The notes: a model not told the origin generated them from the letters alone. A stretch of DNA of 13,283 nucleotides from an uncultured Oscillospiraceae bacterium (GCA_900549755.1 URPQ01000055.1:1-13283); one strand, 5' to 3'; counted from the stretch's first letter, positions 1 to 7,398 are shown. Made by a program: numbers and translations.

Positions 1-79
1 GTATTTCAAATGACGAGACAATATAAACGGACAAATTTTCCGCTATGGGAAGTATTGTACCCTGATTGTATTGTCTAGG

Positions 80-1441
80 TTATTTACCTACGCAGAATTT
101 TCTGAAAATTTCGTCCGATACTTCGTTAGTAACCCGCCTGCCCGTAAGCTCCAGCAATGCCGCAAGCGCGTCGTCCACGCAAACGCCCACCGCGTCCACC
201 GTGTTGCCGTCATTCAGCGCCGCTATAGCTTCGTTTATACCGTCAAGCGCGCGTTCGGCGCAGGCGCGCTGCCGCTCGTTTATAAGCACGGCGGATTCAG
301 GGTCAAGCCCCGCCGTTCCCGCAATATCGGCAATGGTGCTACAGAGCGCGTCATATCCACCGCCGTTTACAGCCGAGGTTACAACAGTTCTGAAACCTGC
401 AAACGCCGACATATCCGCACTGTTTCCCATATCTGATTTATTAAGTATTACAACGGTATTTTTATGCTTTACAAGCTCCAAAAGCTTTTTATCGTCATTA
501 TCAAGCGGTTTTGTTATGTCAAACACCGCAAGCACAAGGTCGGCAAGCTCAATTCGTTTTTTCGCAAGCTCCACGCCTATGCTTTCAACGCGGTCGTCGG
601 TGTCCCTTATTCCCGCAGTATCGGCAAGGCGCAGCATAATATCCCCCACATTTACCGTGTCCTCAATAACATCGCGCGTGGTGCCCGCAACCTCGGTTAC
701 GATTGAGCGCTCCGCACCGCTTAACATATTCATAAGTGTTGATTTTCCCACGTTTGGCTTGCCCACTATTACCGTTTCAATGCCCTCGCGCAAAACTCTA
801 CCCGCATTGTAGGTCAAAAGCATTTGCTCGATATCCTGCGCGCAGGCTTTAAGCGAAGATAAAAAGCTTTCTCGGTCAAGCCCCTCTATTTCTTCATCGG
901 GGTAATCGGAGTAAACGGCTATCGCCGCGTCGGCAGAGGTAAGCCTTGATATTATGCCGTCAATTTTTTCGCTTATCTTCCCCAAATGCGCCGCTCGTGA
1001 AAGCCGCAGCTGCGACTCATTTTTAGCCGAGATAAGCCCCATAATGCTTTCAGCCCTTGCAAGGTCTGTTTTTCCGTTTAAAAACGCGCGCTTTGTAAAC
1101 TCGCCCGGCTCTGCGGGAAATGCGCCTTTTTTATATAAAAGCCGCAGCGTATCACGCAGAATAAGCGCGCCGCCGTGCACCGATATTTCCACCACGTCTT
1201 CCCCCGTGTAGCTTTTGGGGGCTTTAAAAACAAGCGCTACCGCGTCGTCAATAACGGTATCGCCGTCCCTTATTTCGCCGTAAGCGGCGCTGTAGCCCTT
1301 TAAAACGGAAAGCGGCTTGCCCGACACGGCAAAAAATACACTGTCGGCAATTTCCGCCGCCTTTTCTCCCGATATTCTTATAACTCCCACCGAGCCTTCG
1401 CCCGGGGGCGTGGCAACCGCCGCTATTGTGCGTTCGGACAT
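80..1441 (-). CDS. mnmE: tRNA uridine-5-carboxymethylaminomethyl(34) synthesis GTPase MnmE
   Basis: MnmE (TrmE) is a cytoplasmic GTPase that, with MnmG, builds the carboxymethylaminomethyl group on wobble uridine 34 of several tRNAs. I chose the ATG at 1441 (453 residues) because an AAGGTGA Shine-Dalgarno lies about seven bases upstream. The in-frame GTG at 1453 sits inside that Shine-Dalgarno and would add only four residues. The N-terminal tetrahydrofolate-binding domain starts with a TPPGEG stretch. The inserted G domain shows GKPNVGKST (about 227-235), AGTTRD, DTAG (about 275) and NKSD (about 335). The protein ends in CVGK, the family's C-terminal C-x-G-K motif with its catalytic cysteine. 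Length and motifs are complete, so it should be functional. It is the last gene of the minus-strand cluster. No mnmG or clear terminator is visible in the 79 bases downstream. Confidence 0.97.
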   Translation of the reverse strand: MSERTIAAVATPPGEGSVGVIRISGEKAAEIADSVFFAVSGKPLSVLKGYSAAYGEIRDGDTVIDDAVALVFKAPKSYTGEDVVEISVHGGALILRDTLRLLYKKGAFPAEPGEFTKRAFLNGKTDLARAESIMGLISAKNESQLRLSRAAHLGKISEKIDGIISRLTSADAAIAVYSDYPDEEIEGLDRESFLSSLKACAQDIEQMLLTYNAGRVLREGIETVIVGKPNVGKSTLMNMLSGAERSIVTEVAGTTRDVIEDTVNVGDIMLRLADTAGIRDTDDRVESIGVELAKKRIELADLVLAVFDITKPLDNDDKKLLELVKHKNTVVILNKSDMGNSADMSAFAGFRTVVTSAVNGGGYDALCSTIADIAGTAGLDPESAVLINERQRACAERALDGINEAIAALNDGNTVDAVGVCVDDALAALLELTGRRVTNEVSDEIFRKFCVGK

Positions 1442-1462
1442 TTTTTCACTCACCTTTAAATT

Positions 1463-1488
1463 TGCCCCGGGTTTTTAAGCCCGGGGCA
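1463..1488. terminator. GC-rich stem-loop between the small membrane protein gene and mnmE
   Basis: A perfect 9-bp stem (TGCCCCGGG, 1463-1471, with CCCGGGGCA, 1480-1488) closes an 8-base loop. Read on the plus strand it is followed by GTGTTTTTTGTTT, a good intrinsic-terminator tail. No plus-strand gene precedes it, however. Read in the direction of the flanking genes (minus), only AAATTT follows, and the mnmE Shine-Dalgarno comes within a few bases. It may be a partial terminator, an RNA processing or stability element, or a block to antisense transcription. The structure is clear but its role is not. Confidence 0.6.
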
Positions 1489-1511
1489 GTGTTTTTTGTT
1501 TCCCGTAAATT

Positions 1512-1742
1512 TTACTGTCTTCTGCAGCGGCAGCTGCTGAGATAAAGCGCTGCTACAGTGGCTATAAGCAGAATTATTCCGAGAATCGCAATCGGAACGA
1601 TTGAAGACACTATAAGCTCCGCCGCGTATGCTCCCGCAATGGCTCCGCCCACAAAGAACAGCAATACAAGCAATATGAGCGCCACGGCGTGCGGGCACCT
1701 CATGCGGCAGCAGCCTGTTGTTAATCCTCTGTTATCGCACAT
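1512..1742 (-). CDS. Small cysteine-containing two-pass membrane protein of unknown function
   Basis: This 76-residue protein is not recognised as a named family. It has two hydrophobic segments (about 20-45 and 47-69) joined by a very short turn, predicting a membrane hairpin with both ends on the same side. Arginine flanks both segments (R13, R15; R72, R74, R75), so the ends are probably cytoplasmic. Cysteines cluster only in the tails: C2, C11, C12 and C16 before the first helix, and C71 and C73 after the second. If the ends meet they could bind a metal or form disulfides. An AAAGGG Shine-Dalgarno lies about ten bases before the ATG. A possible promoter stands 40 bases upstream, and mnmE follows after a strong stem-loop. 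The hydrophobic pattern and ribosome site support a real gene; the function is unknown. Confidence 0.72.
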   Translation of the reverse strand: MCDNRGLTTGCCRMRCPHAVALILLVLLFFVGGAIAGAYAAELIVSSIVPIAILGIILLIATVAALYLSSCRCRRQ

Positions 1743-1781
1743 AATTTCACATCCCTTTAATATTAGGTCATGACCATTCCC

Positions 1782-1811
1782 ATTATATGCGCAAGTGAGG
1801 ACAGGTGTAAC
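1782..1811 (-). promoter_or_regulatory. Possible sigma-A promoter for the small membrane protein and mnmE
   Basis: On the minus strand a perfect TATAAT (1782-1787) lies about 40 bases before the start at 1742. The best -35 candidate is GTTACA (1806-1811, 4 of 6 consensus positions, spacing 18). Two palindromes flank it: GGTCATGACC (1766-1775), at or just after the predicted transcription start, and GGTGTaACACC (1804-1814), overlapping the -35. The -10 is convincing and the -35 is weak. This could let the last two genes be expressed apart from the upstream operon. Confidence 0.45.
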
Positions 1812-1818
1812 ACCGAAA

Positions 1819-3216
1819 TTATTTCATAAACTCGTACATAGCGCGGTAGCACATATATACATCGAACTTTGCGGTGGTCTCAAAGGGCGCGTGCATGGAA
1901 AGCACCGGAACGCCGAGGTCAACAACGTCAACCCCCATATTGGCAACGAACATAGCAACCGTTCCGCCGCCGCCTATATCTACCTTGCCCATTTCGCCCA
2001 TCTGCCAAACTATATTTTCACGGTCAAGCAGCGCGCGAACCTCGGCTACATACTCGGCGGACGCGTCGGACGTTGATGACTTGCCTCTTGCGCCCGTGTA
2101 CTTTGTAACAACAACGCCGTAATTTAAGAAAGATGCGTTTTTGCGCTCCATAACGTCCTGGAAGGTCGGGTCCATTGCAGCGTTCACATCGGCGGATAAA
2201 CACTTTGAGTGCCTGAGTGCCAAGGTCGGGTCGCCGCCCTGCATTTTTGCAAGGTCGCCCACAACATAGCGCAAAAAGTCCGATTCAAGCCCCGTGTTGC
2301 CCATAGAGCCTACCTCTTCCTTATCGGTAAGAATTGCAAGGGCGGTTCTTTCGGGCGTTTTAACCTCTAAAACAGCGGTCAAAGCGGGGTATGCGCAAAC
2401 GCGGTCGTCCTGACCGTAAGCGCCTATCATAGAGCGGTCAAAGCCTATATCGCAGGCATGCGCCGCGGGTACCATTTCAAGCTCGGCAGAGAGGAAATCC
2501 TCCTCGGTAACGCCGTATTTTTCATTGAGCAGCTTTAAAATATTCAGCTTTACAAGCTCGCTGCCCTTGTCATCCTTAAACGGGTGGCTGCCTATAAGCA
2601 CGTTTAATTCCTCGCCCTTTATTCCCTCGTTAAGCGGGCGCTTTATCTGCTCGCTTGCAAGGTGGGGCAAAAGGTCGTTTATAACAAATTTCGGCTCGTC
2701 TTCCTTTTCACCCACCGAAACCTCTTTAACCGTTCCGTCCTTTAAAACAAAAACGCCGTGCAGTGCCAGCGGCACAGCCGTCCACTGGTATTTCTTAATT
2801 CCGCCGTAATAGTGGGTCTTGAAAAGCGCAAGGTCCACGTCCTCATAAAGCGGGTTGGGCTTTAAATCAAGGCGGGGTGAGTCGATATGCGCCGCGGTTA
2901 TATTAACGCCGTTTTCAACCGGCTGCTTGCCTATTACCGCAAAGGCAACCGTTTTGCCGCGGTTGTTAAAGAAAACCCTGTCCCCAGCGCTGTACTTTTT
3001 GCCGTGCTCAAACTCGGTAAAGCCCGCCGCCTTTGCCATTTCCATTGCAGCCTTTGCCGCCTCACGCTCGGTTTTTGCCTTATCAAGAAAAGCCTTGTAG
3101 CCATCACAGTAGCTGTCCGCCGCGTTTACAATGCTTTCATCACTGTAAAGTCTTCCGTTTTTGCGCTTGTAGGCAAGCTGCTCCCTTAAAAGCTCTGATG
3201 CCGTTTTTTCAGCCAT
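1819..3216 (-). CDS. M18 family zinc aminopeptidase
   Basis: This 465-residue cytoplasmic metallopeptidase removes N-terminal residues from peptides. M18 enzymes usually form tetrahedral dodecamers and prefer acidic or neutral residues. The di-metal site and catalytic residues are all visible: H110 and D112 in AAHIDSPRLDLKP, D270/D271 in GYGQDD-like context (AYGQDDR), the E300-E301 pair in TDKEEVGS, D343 in LSADVNAAMD, and H442 in SMHAPFE. Length matches the longer 'aminopeptidase 1' group of M18 rather than the roughly 430-residue ApeB group; that subgroup call is inference. A very strong GGAGGT Shine-Dalgarno sits six bases before the ATG. It is the fifth gene of the operon. Its start would overlap the stop of full-length coaE by eight bases, an arrangement broken by the premature stop in coaE. 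A long peptidase in this operon is probably housekeeping peptide turnover. Confidence 0.94.
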   Translation of the reverse strand: MAEKTASELLREQLAYKRKNGRLYSDESIVNAADSYCDGYKAFLDKAKTEREAAKAAMEMAKAAGFTEFEHGKKYSAGDRVFFNNRGKTVAFAVIGKQPVENGVNITAAHIDSPRLDLKPNPLYEDVDLALFKTHYYGGIKKYQWTAVPLALHGVFVLKDGTVKEVSVGEKEDEPKFVINDLLPHLASEQIKRPLNEGIKGEELNVLIGSHPFKDDKGSELVKLNILKLLNEKYGVTEEDFLSAELEMVPAAHACDIGFDRSMIGAYGQDDRVCAYPALTAVLEVKTPERTALAILTDKEEVGSMGNTGLESDFLRYVVGDLAKMQGGDPTLALRHSKCLSADVNAAMDPTFQDVMERKNASFLNYGVVVTKYTGARGKSSTSDASAEYVAEVRALLDRENIVWQMGEMGKVDIGGGGTVAMFVANMGVDVVDLGVPVLSMHAPFETTAKFDVYMCYRAMYEFMK

Positions 3217-3802
3217 TTATATTACCTCCGATAATTTTTTCCAATATATCTGAAAAGCGCTTATAAAACGCCTTTTCATCCGAATTGTTATAAAGAAAAT
3301 AATCCGCATATTGAAAATAGTATTCGTCCGATTAGCCCGCGATTATTCTTAAATCAGCCGCGTCGGGGCTTAGTTCGTCGCGCTTTATTATGCGCTCCTT
3401 GCGTATTTCCGCATCGGCAGAAACCGCAATTGCCGCAGTACATACCGAGTTAAGCCCGCTTTCAAAAAGCGTGGGCGCGTCAAGCAGAACGTTTTTGCCC
3501 TCAGTCTCGGCTAAAACCAACTTTACTATATGCGGTAAAATTGTTTTATTTAAAAGCTCGGTTTTTTGGGGGCTTGCAAAAGCCGCAGCCGCTAAAGCCC
3601 TGCGGTCAAGCGAGCCGTCGGGTAAAAGTATTTCTTCACCGAAAGCGGCGACTAGAGCCTTTAAACCGTCGGTTCCCTTTTCGGTTGCGGCTCTTGCAGA
3701 TTTATCGCAATCAATAACCTGCAGGCCAAAGCTTTTCGCTGCCGCCGCAGCCGTGCTTTTGCCCGCGCCCGTGGGTCCTGTTAAGCCTATAATTATGCTC
3801 AT
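3209..3802 (-). pseudogene. coaE: Dephospho-CoA kinase, interrupted by an in-frame stop
   Basis: CoaE phosphorylates the 3'-hydroxyl of dephospho-CoA in the last step of CoA synthesis. The open part (3332-3802, 156 residues) has the P-loop GPTGAGKST (9-17), the DCD substrate motif (31-33), LLDAPTLFE (107-115) and the lid region around KERIIKRDELS. A TAA at 3332-3334 then stops translation. The same frame continues without a break for 40 codons to a TGA at 3209-3211, encoding SDEYYFQYADYFLYNNSDEK and a final helix, which is the normal CoaE C-terminus. The whole frame would be 197 residues, the usual family size. The lost part includes the last core strand and the conserved N-N near the nucleotide site, so the short form is probably inactive. 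A single base change (for example CAA or AAA to TAA) explains it. The gene is usually essential, so sequencing or assembly error, a strain variant or a second copy are all possible. It overlaps ywlC by four bases (ATGA). Confidence 0.88.
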
Positions 3803-4818
3803 AGCTTTATCACCCTGAAAGCCGCCGCGCGAATAAGGCGGTTATACACCGCAAGCCCTATTCCGCTTTTTGAGGGGGCGTGAACGTAAATTTCGGAAAC
3901 GCCTAATTTATCCGCCTTGCGGAGCACCGCAAACACGCTGTGGGCAAGGGTTTTTTCATCCTCCGCCGTGCCGTAAAAAAGGCGCGGAACGGTGATTTTT
4001 TCTCCGTCCTCATAAAAGCAGACCGCCGCGGCGTTCGGCTTGGAATTTACAAATTCGGCGAATTTCTCGCTCTCGCCCTCAACCAAATACGTTTCGGTTT
4101 TAGGGGCGTAATGCTTGTATTTCATACCGGGAGATGAAACCTTTTCCCCCTCGGCGGGCATTGATAAAACTGCTTTATCAAGCTGAATATTCGGTATTAC
4201 GGTTTTAAGCTGTTCGGGCGTTACCGCTCCCGGTCTTAAAATTTTGGGCGGGTCGGTTACTAAGGTTATAACGGTGGATTCCACCCCTACCGCGCAATCC
4301 TTACCCATAACCACGGCGTCAATTTTGCCGTCAAGGTCGCCTATAACGCACTCGGCGCTTGTGGGGCTGGGTCTGCCCGAGGTATTGGCAGAGGGGGCTG
4401 CCAGCGGCACGCTCGCCGCTATTATATCCCGCGCGGTGGTATCAAGCGGCATTCTCACCGCCACGGTATCAAGACCCGCTGACACGCAGGGCGGAATTTT
4501 GTCGGTTCGCTTTAAAATCATTGTAAGCGGACCCGGCCAGAAAAGCTCCGCGCATTTATAAGCGCTTTCCGGTATATCCCGCGCTATTTCGGTAAGCACC
4601 GATATATCCGCAATATGCACTATAAGCGGGTTATCCTGCGGTCTGCCCTTAGCCTCAAAAACCTTTCTTACCGCGCTTTCATCATAGGCGGATGCCGCAA
4701 GCCCGTATACCGTTTCGGTGGGAATTGCAACGGTTCCGCCCTTTTTTAAAAGCTCCGCCGCGCGCTTTATGCTGTTTTCATAATTTTCCGAATCCGTTTT
4801 CAGTCTTTCGGTAATCAT
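3799..4818 (-). CDS. ywlC: L-threonylcarbamoyladenylate synthase, Sua5/YwlC type
   Basis: This enzyme makes threonylcarbamoyl-AMP from threonine, bicarbonate and ATP, the first step of N6-threonylcarbamoyladenosine (t6A) formation at position 37 of ANN-decoding tRNAs. TsaD and partners then transfer the group. The N-terminal YrdC domain (about 15-205) shows PTETVYGLA, KGRPQDNP, SANTSGRPSPT and ILRPG. A linker with SPGMKYKHYAP leads to a C-terminal Sua5 domain ending in GLAVYNRLIRAAAF. The 339 residues fit the two-domain Sua5 form, not the short TsaC form. The start lies one base after the prfA stop, with a GGGGA ribosome site inside the prfA end. The stop overlaps the coaE start (ATGA), pointing to translational coupling. 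It looks intact. Confidence 0.96.
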   Translation of the reverse strand: MITERLKTDSENYENSIKRAAELLKKGGTVAIPTETVYGLAASAYDESAVRKVFEAKGRPQDNPLIVHIADISVLTEIARDIPESAYKCAELFWPGPLTMILKRTDKIPPCVSAGLDTVAVRMPLDTTARDIIAASVPLAAPSANTSGRPSPTSAECVIGDLDGKIDAVVMGKDCAVGVESTVITLVTDPPKILRPGAVTPEQLKTVIPNIQLDKAVLSMPAEGEKVSSPGMKYKHYAPKTETYLVEGESEKFAEFVNSKPNAAAVCFYEDGEKITVPRLFYGTAEDEKTLAHSVFAVLRKADKLGVSEIYVHAPSKSGIGLAVYNRLIRAAAFRVIKL

Positions 4819-4819
4819 A

Positions 4820-5896
4820 TCATTCCCCGTTTTCAGCCCGCAAAGCCTCGGTGCGGTAATAAGTGGTGAGCGCGTCTATTATTTCGTCAATATCGCCGTT
4901 CAAAATCTGCTCAAGCTTATAAAGGGTAAGCCCTATGCGGTGGTCAGTCACTCTGCCCTGCGGGTAATTGTAGGTTCTTATGCGCTCGCTGCGGTCGCCC
5001 GTGCCCACCTGTGACTTACGGTCGGATGCTATTGCCGCGTCGTGCTCGCGCTGGGCTGCGTCAAGCAGGCGGGAGCGCAAAATTTTAAGGGCTTTATCCT
5101 TATTTTTATACTGGCTGCGCTCATCCTGACACTCAACTACCGTGCCTGTGGGAATATGCGTCACGCGAATTGCGGACGAGGTCTTGTTTATGTGCTGACC
5201 GCCCGCGCCTGATGAACGGAAGGTATCAATTTTAAGGTCGGCGGGGTTAATATCCAGCTCAACATCCTCCGCCTCGGGCAAAACCGCCACGGTAACGGTA
5301 GATGTGTGTATGCGCCCCTGCGTTTCGGTATCGGGCACGCGCTGAACGCGGTGCACGCCGCTCTCGTATTTAAGGCGTGAGTATGCGCCCGCGCCCTCAA
5401 TCATAAATACAATTTCCTTAAACCCGCCAAGCTCCGTTTCGTTGGCGCTTATAACCTCAATATTCCAGCGGCGTGATTCGGAATACATAGTATACATTCT
5501 GTAAAGCGTTCCCGCAAAAAGCGCCGCTTCTTCGCCGCCCGCGCCGCCGCGAATTTCCACAATTACGTTTTTTTCATCGTTAGGGTCACGCGGCAGCATA
5601 AGCAGCTTTAATTCGTCGGAATATTTTTCAAGATTTGCCTTTGCCTCTTTCAGCTCTTCCTCGGCAAGCTCTTTCAGCTCCTTATCCCCGCCGTTTTCCG
5701 CTATTATTTGCAGTGCCTCTTTTTCGGCTTGCTGCGCCGATACATACTCGCGGTATTTTTCCACTATGGGTGAAAGCGCCGCGTGCTCCTTCATAAGCTT
5801 TGTGAAAAGCTCGGTATCAGCCACGGTCTGCGGCTGTGAAAGCTCCGCGCCTATCTGCTCATAGCGGCTTACAACCGCCTCCAATTTATTAAACAT
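4820..5896 (-). CDS. prfA: Peptide chain release factor 1
   Basis: RF1 reads UAA and UAG at the ribosomal A site and triggers release of the finished protein. The 358-residue length is typical. The peptidyl-hydrolysis motif GGQ is at 232-234 (SSGAGGQHINKTSS). The stop-recognition tripeptide is P-D-T at 188-190 within VPDTETQGRIHTS, which fits the RF1 P-x-T rule and excludes RF2 (S-P-F). The N-terminal coiled region (about 1-100) and the RSERIRTYN segment (302-310) are also standard. The start overlaps the last eight bases of the DUF951 gene, with a GGAGAA ribosome site inside it. In many Firmicutes prmC, the methylase that modifies this GGQ, follows prfA; here ywlC follows directly and prmC is not in the window. 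Confidence 0.98.
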   Translation of the reverse strand: MFNKLEAVVSRYEQIGAELSQPQTVADTELFTKLMKEHAALSPIVEKYREYVSAQQAEKEALQIIAENGGDKELKELAEEELKEAKANLEKYSDELKLLMLPRDPNDEKNVIVEIRGGAGGEEAALFAGTLYRMYTMYSESRRWNIEVISANETELGGFKEIVFMIEGAGAYSRLKYESGVHRVQRVPDTETQGRIHTSTVTVAVLPEAEDVELDINPADLKIDTFRSSGAGGQHINKTSSAIRVTHIPTGTVVECQDERSQYKNKDKALKILRSRLLDAAQREHDAAIASDRKSQVGTGDRSERIRTYNYPQGRVTDHRIGLTLYKLEQILNGDIDEIIDALTTYYRTEALRAENGE

Positions 5897-6086
5897 TGTC
5901 TTCTCCGTCTGTTCTTATTATTTTTTTAAGGCTTTTTTCAGCCTTTGTGCGCGGCACCATTACCTCCCTGCCGCAGCCGTCGCATTTAAGGCGAAAATCC
6001 ATACCTATTCGCAAAACCGAAAAGGTATTCGCTCCGCAGGGGTGCTTTTTCTTCATAAGCAGCTTATCTCCGACTCTTATATCCAT
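5889..6086 (-). CDS. DUF951 family small protein
   Basis: This 65-residue protein matches the DUF951 pattern seen across Firmicutes: an N-terminal VGDKLLMKKKHPCG, a middle IGMDFRLKCDGCG, then REVMVPR and a basic tail. Three cysteines (C18, C36, C39) and H16 could bind zinc, and the fold is probably a small beta barrel, possibly nucleic-acid binding. Those structural ideas are inference; the family has no firm function that I know of. A GAGGT ribosome site lies about seven bases before the ATG. It is the first gene of the operon, close behind the promoter at 6110-6138, and its stop overlaps the prfA start by eight bases, so the two are probably translated together. Confidence 0.9.
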   Translation of the reverse strand: MDIRVGDKLLMKKKHPCGANTFSVLRIGMDFRLKCDGCGREVMVPRTKAEKSLKKIIRTDGEDNV

Positions 6087-6109
6087 TCGCGCACCTCGTT
6101 TTTGTTTTA

Positions 6110-6138
6110 ATTATACATCTTTTCAGGCGGAAAGACAA
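6110..6138 (-). promoter_or_regulatory. Sigma-A type promoter for the DUF951-prfA-ywlC-coaE operon
   Basis: On the minus strand TTGTCT (6133-6138, 4 of 6 matches to TTGACA) and a perfect TATAAT (6110-6115) are separated by 17 bases. The predicted transcript starts near 6103 and has a leader of about 17 bases before the DUF951 ATG. It lies in the 91-base gap after the antiporter gene. No strong terminator separates the two, so some readthrough into the operon is possible. Confidence 0.8.
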
Positions 6139-6177
6139 GACCGAATTTAGCGCACAATACAAATGCAAAACCGGTTT

Positions 6178-7398
6178 TCAGGCATTTACGGATTGTTTTT
6201 CTTCTGTCGGTTTTATAGTTTTATCGCCCTTTGAAATAACAAGCTTTAAAAGCACGGGAGTTATAAGCGCGGCTATAACCACGCACAGCACTATTACGGG
6301 GAACACCTTGGGGTCAATATTTCCGCTTTCAATGCCCTTTTGCGCCACCATAAGCGCAACCTCACCGCGCGCCACCATTCCCACACCTACGGTTAAGGAC
6401 TCGTGCGGGGTCATTTTGCAGATTTTAGCGCCAAGCCCGCAGCCGATAATTTTAGTTATTACCGCCATTACCGCCAGCACCAGCGCGAAAACTATTATGT
6501 TCGGCGTTATGCCGTTAAGCTCGGTTTTAAGCCCTATTCCCGCAAAGAATACAGGCGAGAAAACAAGATACGATGCGGCGGTCACCTTTTTTGCCACATA
6601 CTGGCGCGAATCGGTAACGTTGCAGAGTATCACGCCTGCAAAATATGCGCCGGTAATATCCGCCACGCCGAAAAATCTTTCGGCGCAAAACGCCATAATA
6701 AAACAGAAAGCCATTGCCCACACCGCTACGCGACGGCTTGTTGCGTGGTTTATCGCTATACGCTTGAACACTTTATATACAATAAACCCTACAACGGCGG
6801 TAAATATAAAGAACCCGAATATTTTAAGGGTTACAATTGCGGGGCTGACTGTGCTGTCGCTCATAGCCGATAAAATGCTTAATACCACTATACCTATAAT
6901 ATCATCAATTATAGCGGCGGAAAGCAGCGTTGCGCCCACCTTTGTTTTAAGCTTGCCCATTTCGTTTAGCGTTTCCACCGTTATGCTCACAGAGGTTGCC
7001 GCAAAAACAATGCCAACAAATGCCGCTTTCATAAAGCTTGCATACGAAAAACTGCGCGAGAAGAAAAGCCAGTAAACGCCGCCGCAGCCGATTATAGGCA
7101 CAGCAACGCCCAAAACGGCTATTAAGCATGCGGCAGGACCTGTGTGCTTAAGCTCGTTTATATCCGTATCGATTCCCGCTATGAAAAGCAGCATTATAAC
7201 GCCTATTTCAGCGGTTTTTGTAAGGAAATCCGATTCGTGGAGTATTCCTATTCCGCTCGGCCCCAAAAGTATGCCCGCGATAAGCGCGCCCACCACCTGC
7301 GGCAAATGAACGTGCGCGGTTGCAAGCCCGAAAATTTTCGTAAAAAGCAATATAAGCGCCAATGCAAGTAAATATCCGTATGCACCCAAAATAAACAA
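6178..7398 (-). CDS. CPA2-family cation/proton antiporter (KefB/NapA-like membrane domain)
   Basis: This is a membrane antiporter predicted to exchange Na+ or K+ for protons. It is about 406 residues, almost all hydrophobic, with some 11-13 transmembrane segments. Family signs are LPQVVGALIAGILLGPSGIG near the N-terminus and the paired acidic residues in AAIIDDIIGIVVLS (about 160-175), the ion-binding aspartates of electrogenic CPA2 members. It ends after the membrane domain with no TrkA-N/RCK regulatory domain, unlike full-length KefB/KefC. There is no ATG at the start. The first TTG (7398) directly abuts an AAGGGG Shine-Dalgarno (7399-7404). A second TTG at 7389 is nine bases from it and may be the true start, giving 403 residues. 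The ion cannot be read from sequence. It is divergent from the GntR/ABC operon. Confidence 0.9.
   Translation of the reverse strand: MFILGAYGYLLALALILLFTKIFGLATAHVHLPQVVGALIAGILLGPSGIGILHESDFLTKTAEIGVIMLLFIAGIDTDINELKHTGPAACLIAVLGVAVPIIGCGGVYWLFFSRSFSYASFMKAAFVGIVFAATSVSITVETLNEMGKLKTKVGATLLSAAIIDDIIGIVVLSILSAMSDSTVSPAIVTLKIFGFFIFTAVVGFIVYKVFKRIAINHATSRRVAVWAMAFCFIMAFCAERFFGVADITGAYFAGVILCNVTDSRQYVAKKVTAASYLVFSPVFFAGIGLKTELNGITPNIIVFALVLAVMAVITKIIGCGLGAKICKMTPHESLTVGVGMVARGEVALMVAQKGIESGNIDPKVFPVIVLCVVIAALITPVLLKLVISKGDKTIKPTEEKQSVNA

Noticed and set aside
16..76. 8-base inverted repeat AGACAATA (16-23) / TATTGTCT (69-76) downstream of mnmE
   Set aside because: The arms are A/T rich, 45 bases apart and followed by no T-tract. 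It could be chance, and the window ends too soon to tell if it belongs to a mobile element or another promoter.
66..812. Long plus-strand open frame opposite mnmE
   Set aside because: It is the antisense shadow of mnmE: Ser/Ala-rich composition, no ribosome site, and every MnmE motif is intact on the minus strand.
1451..1453. GTG as the start of mnmE
   Set aside because: It lies inside the AAGGTGA Shine-Dalgarno that is properly spaced for the ATG at 1441, and that ATG gives the usual MnmE N-terminus.
3332..3334. TAA in coaE read as a recoded sense codon
   Set aside because: TAA ends mnmE, the aminopeptidase, the DUF951 gene, the permease, the TPM gene and both zinc-ribbon genes in this window, so it is an ordinary stop here. 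An RF1 gene that reads UAA is also present.
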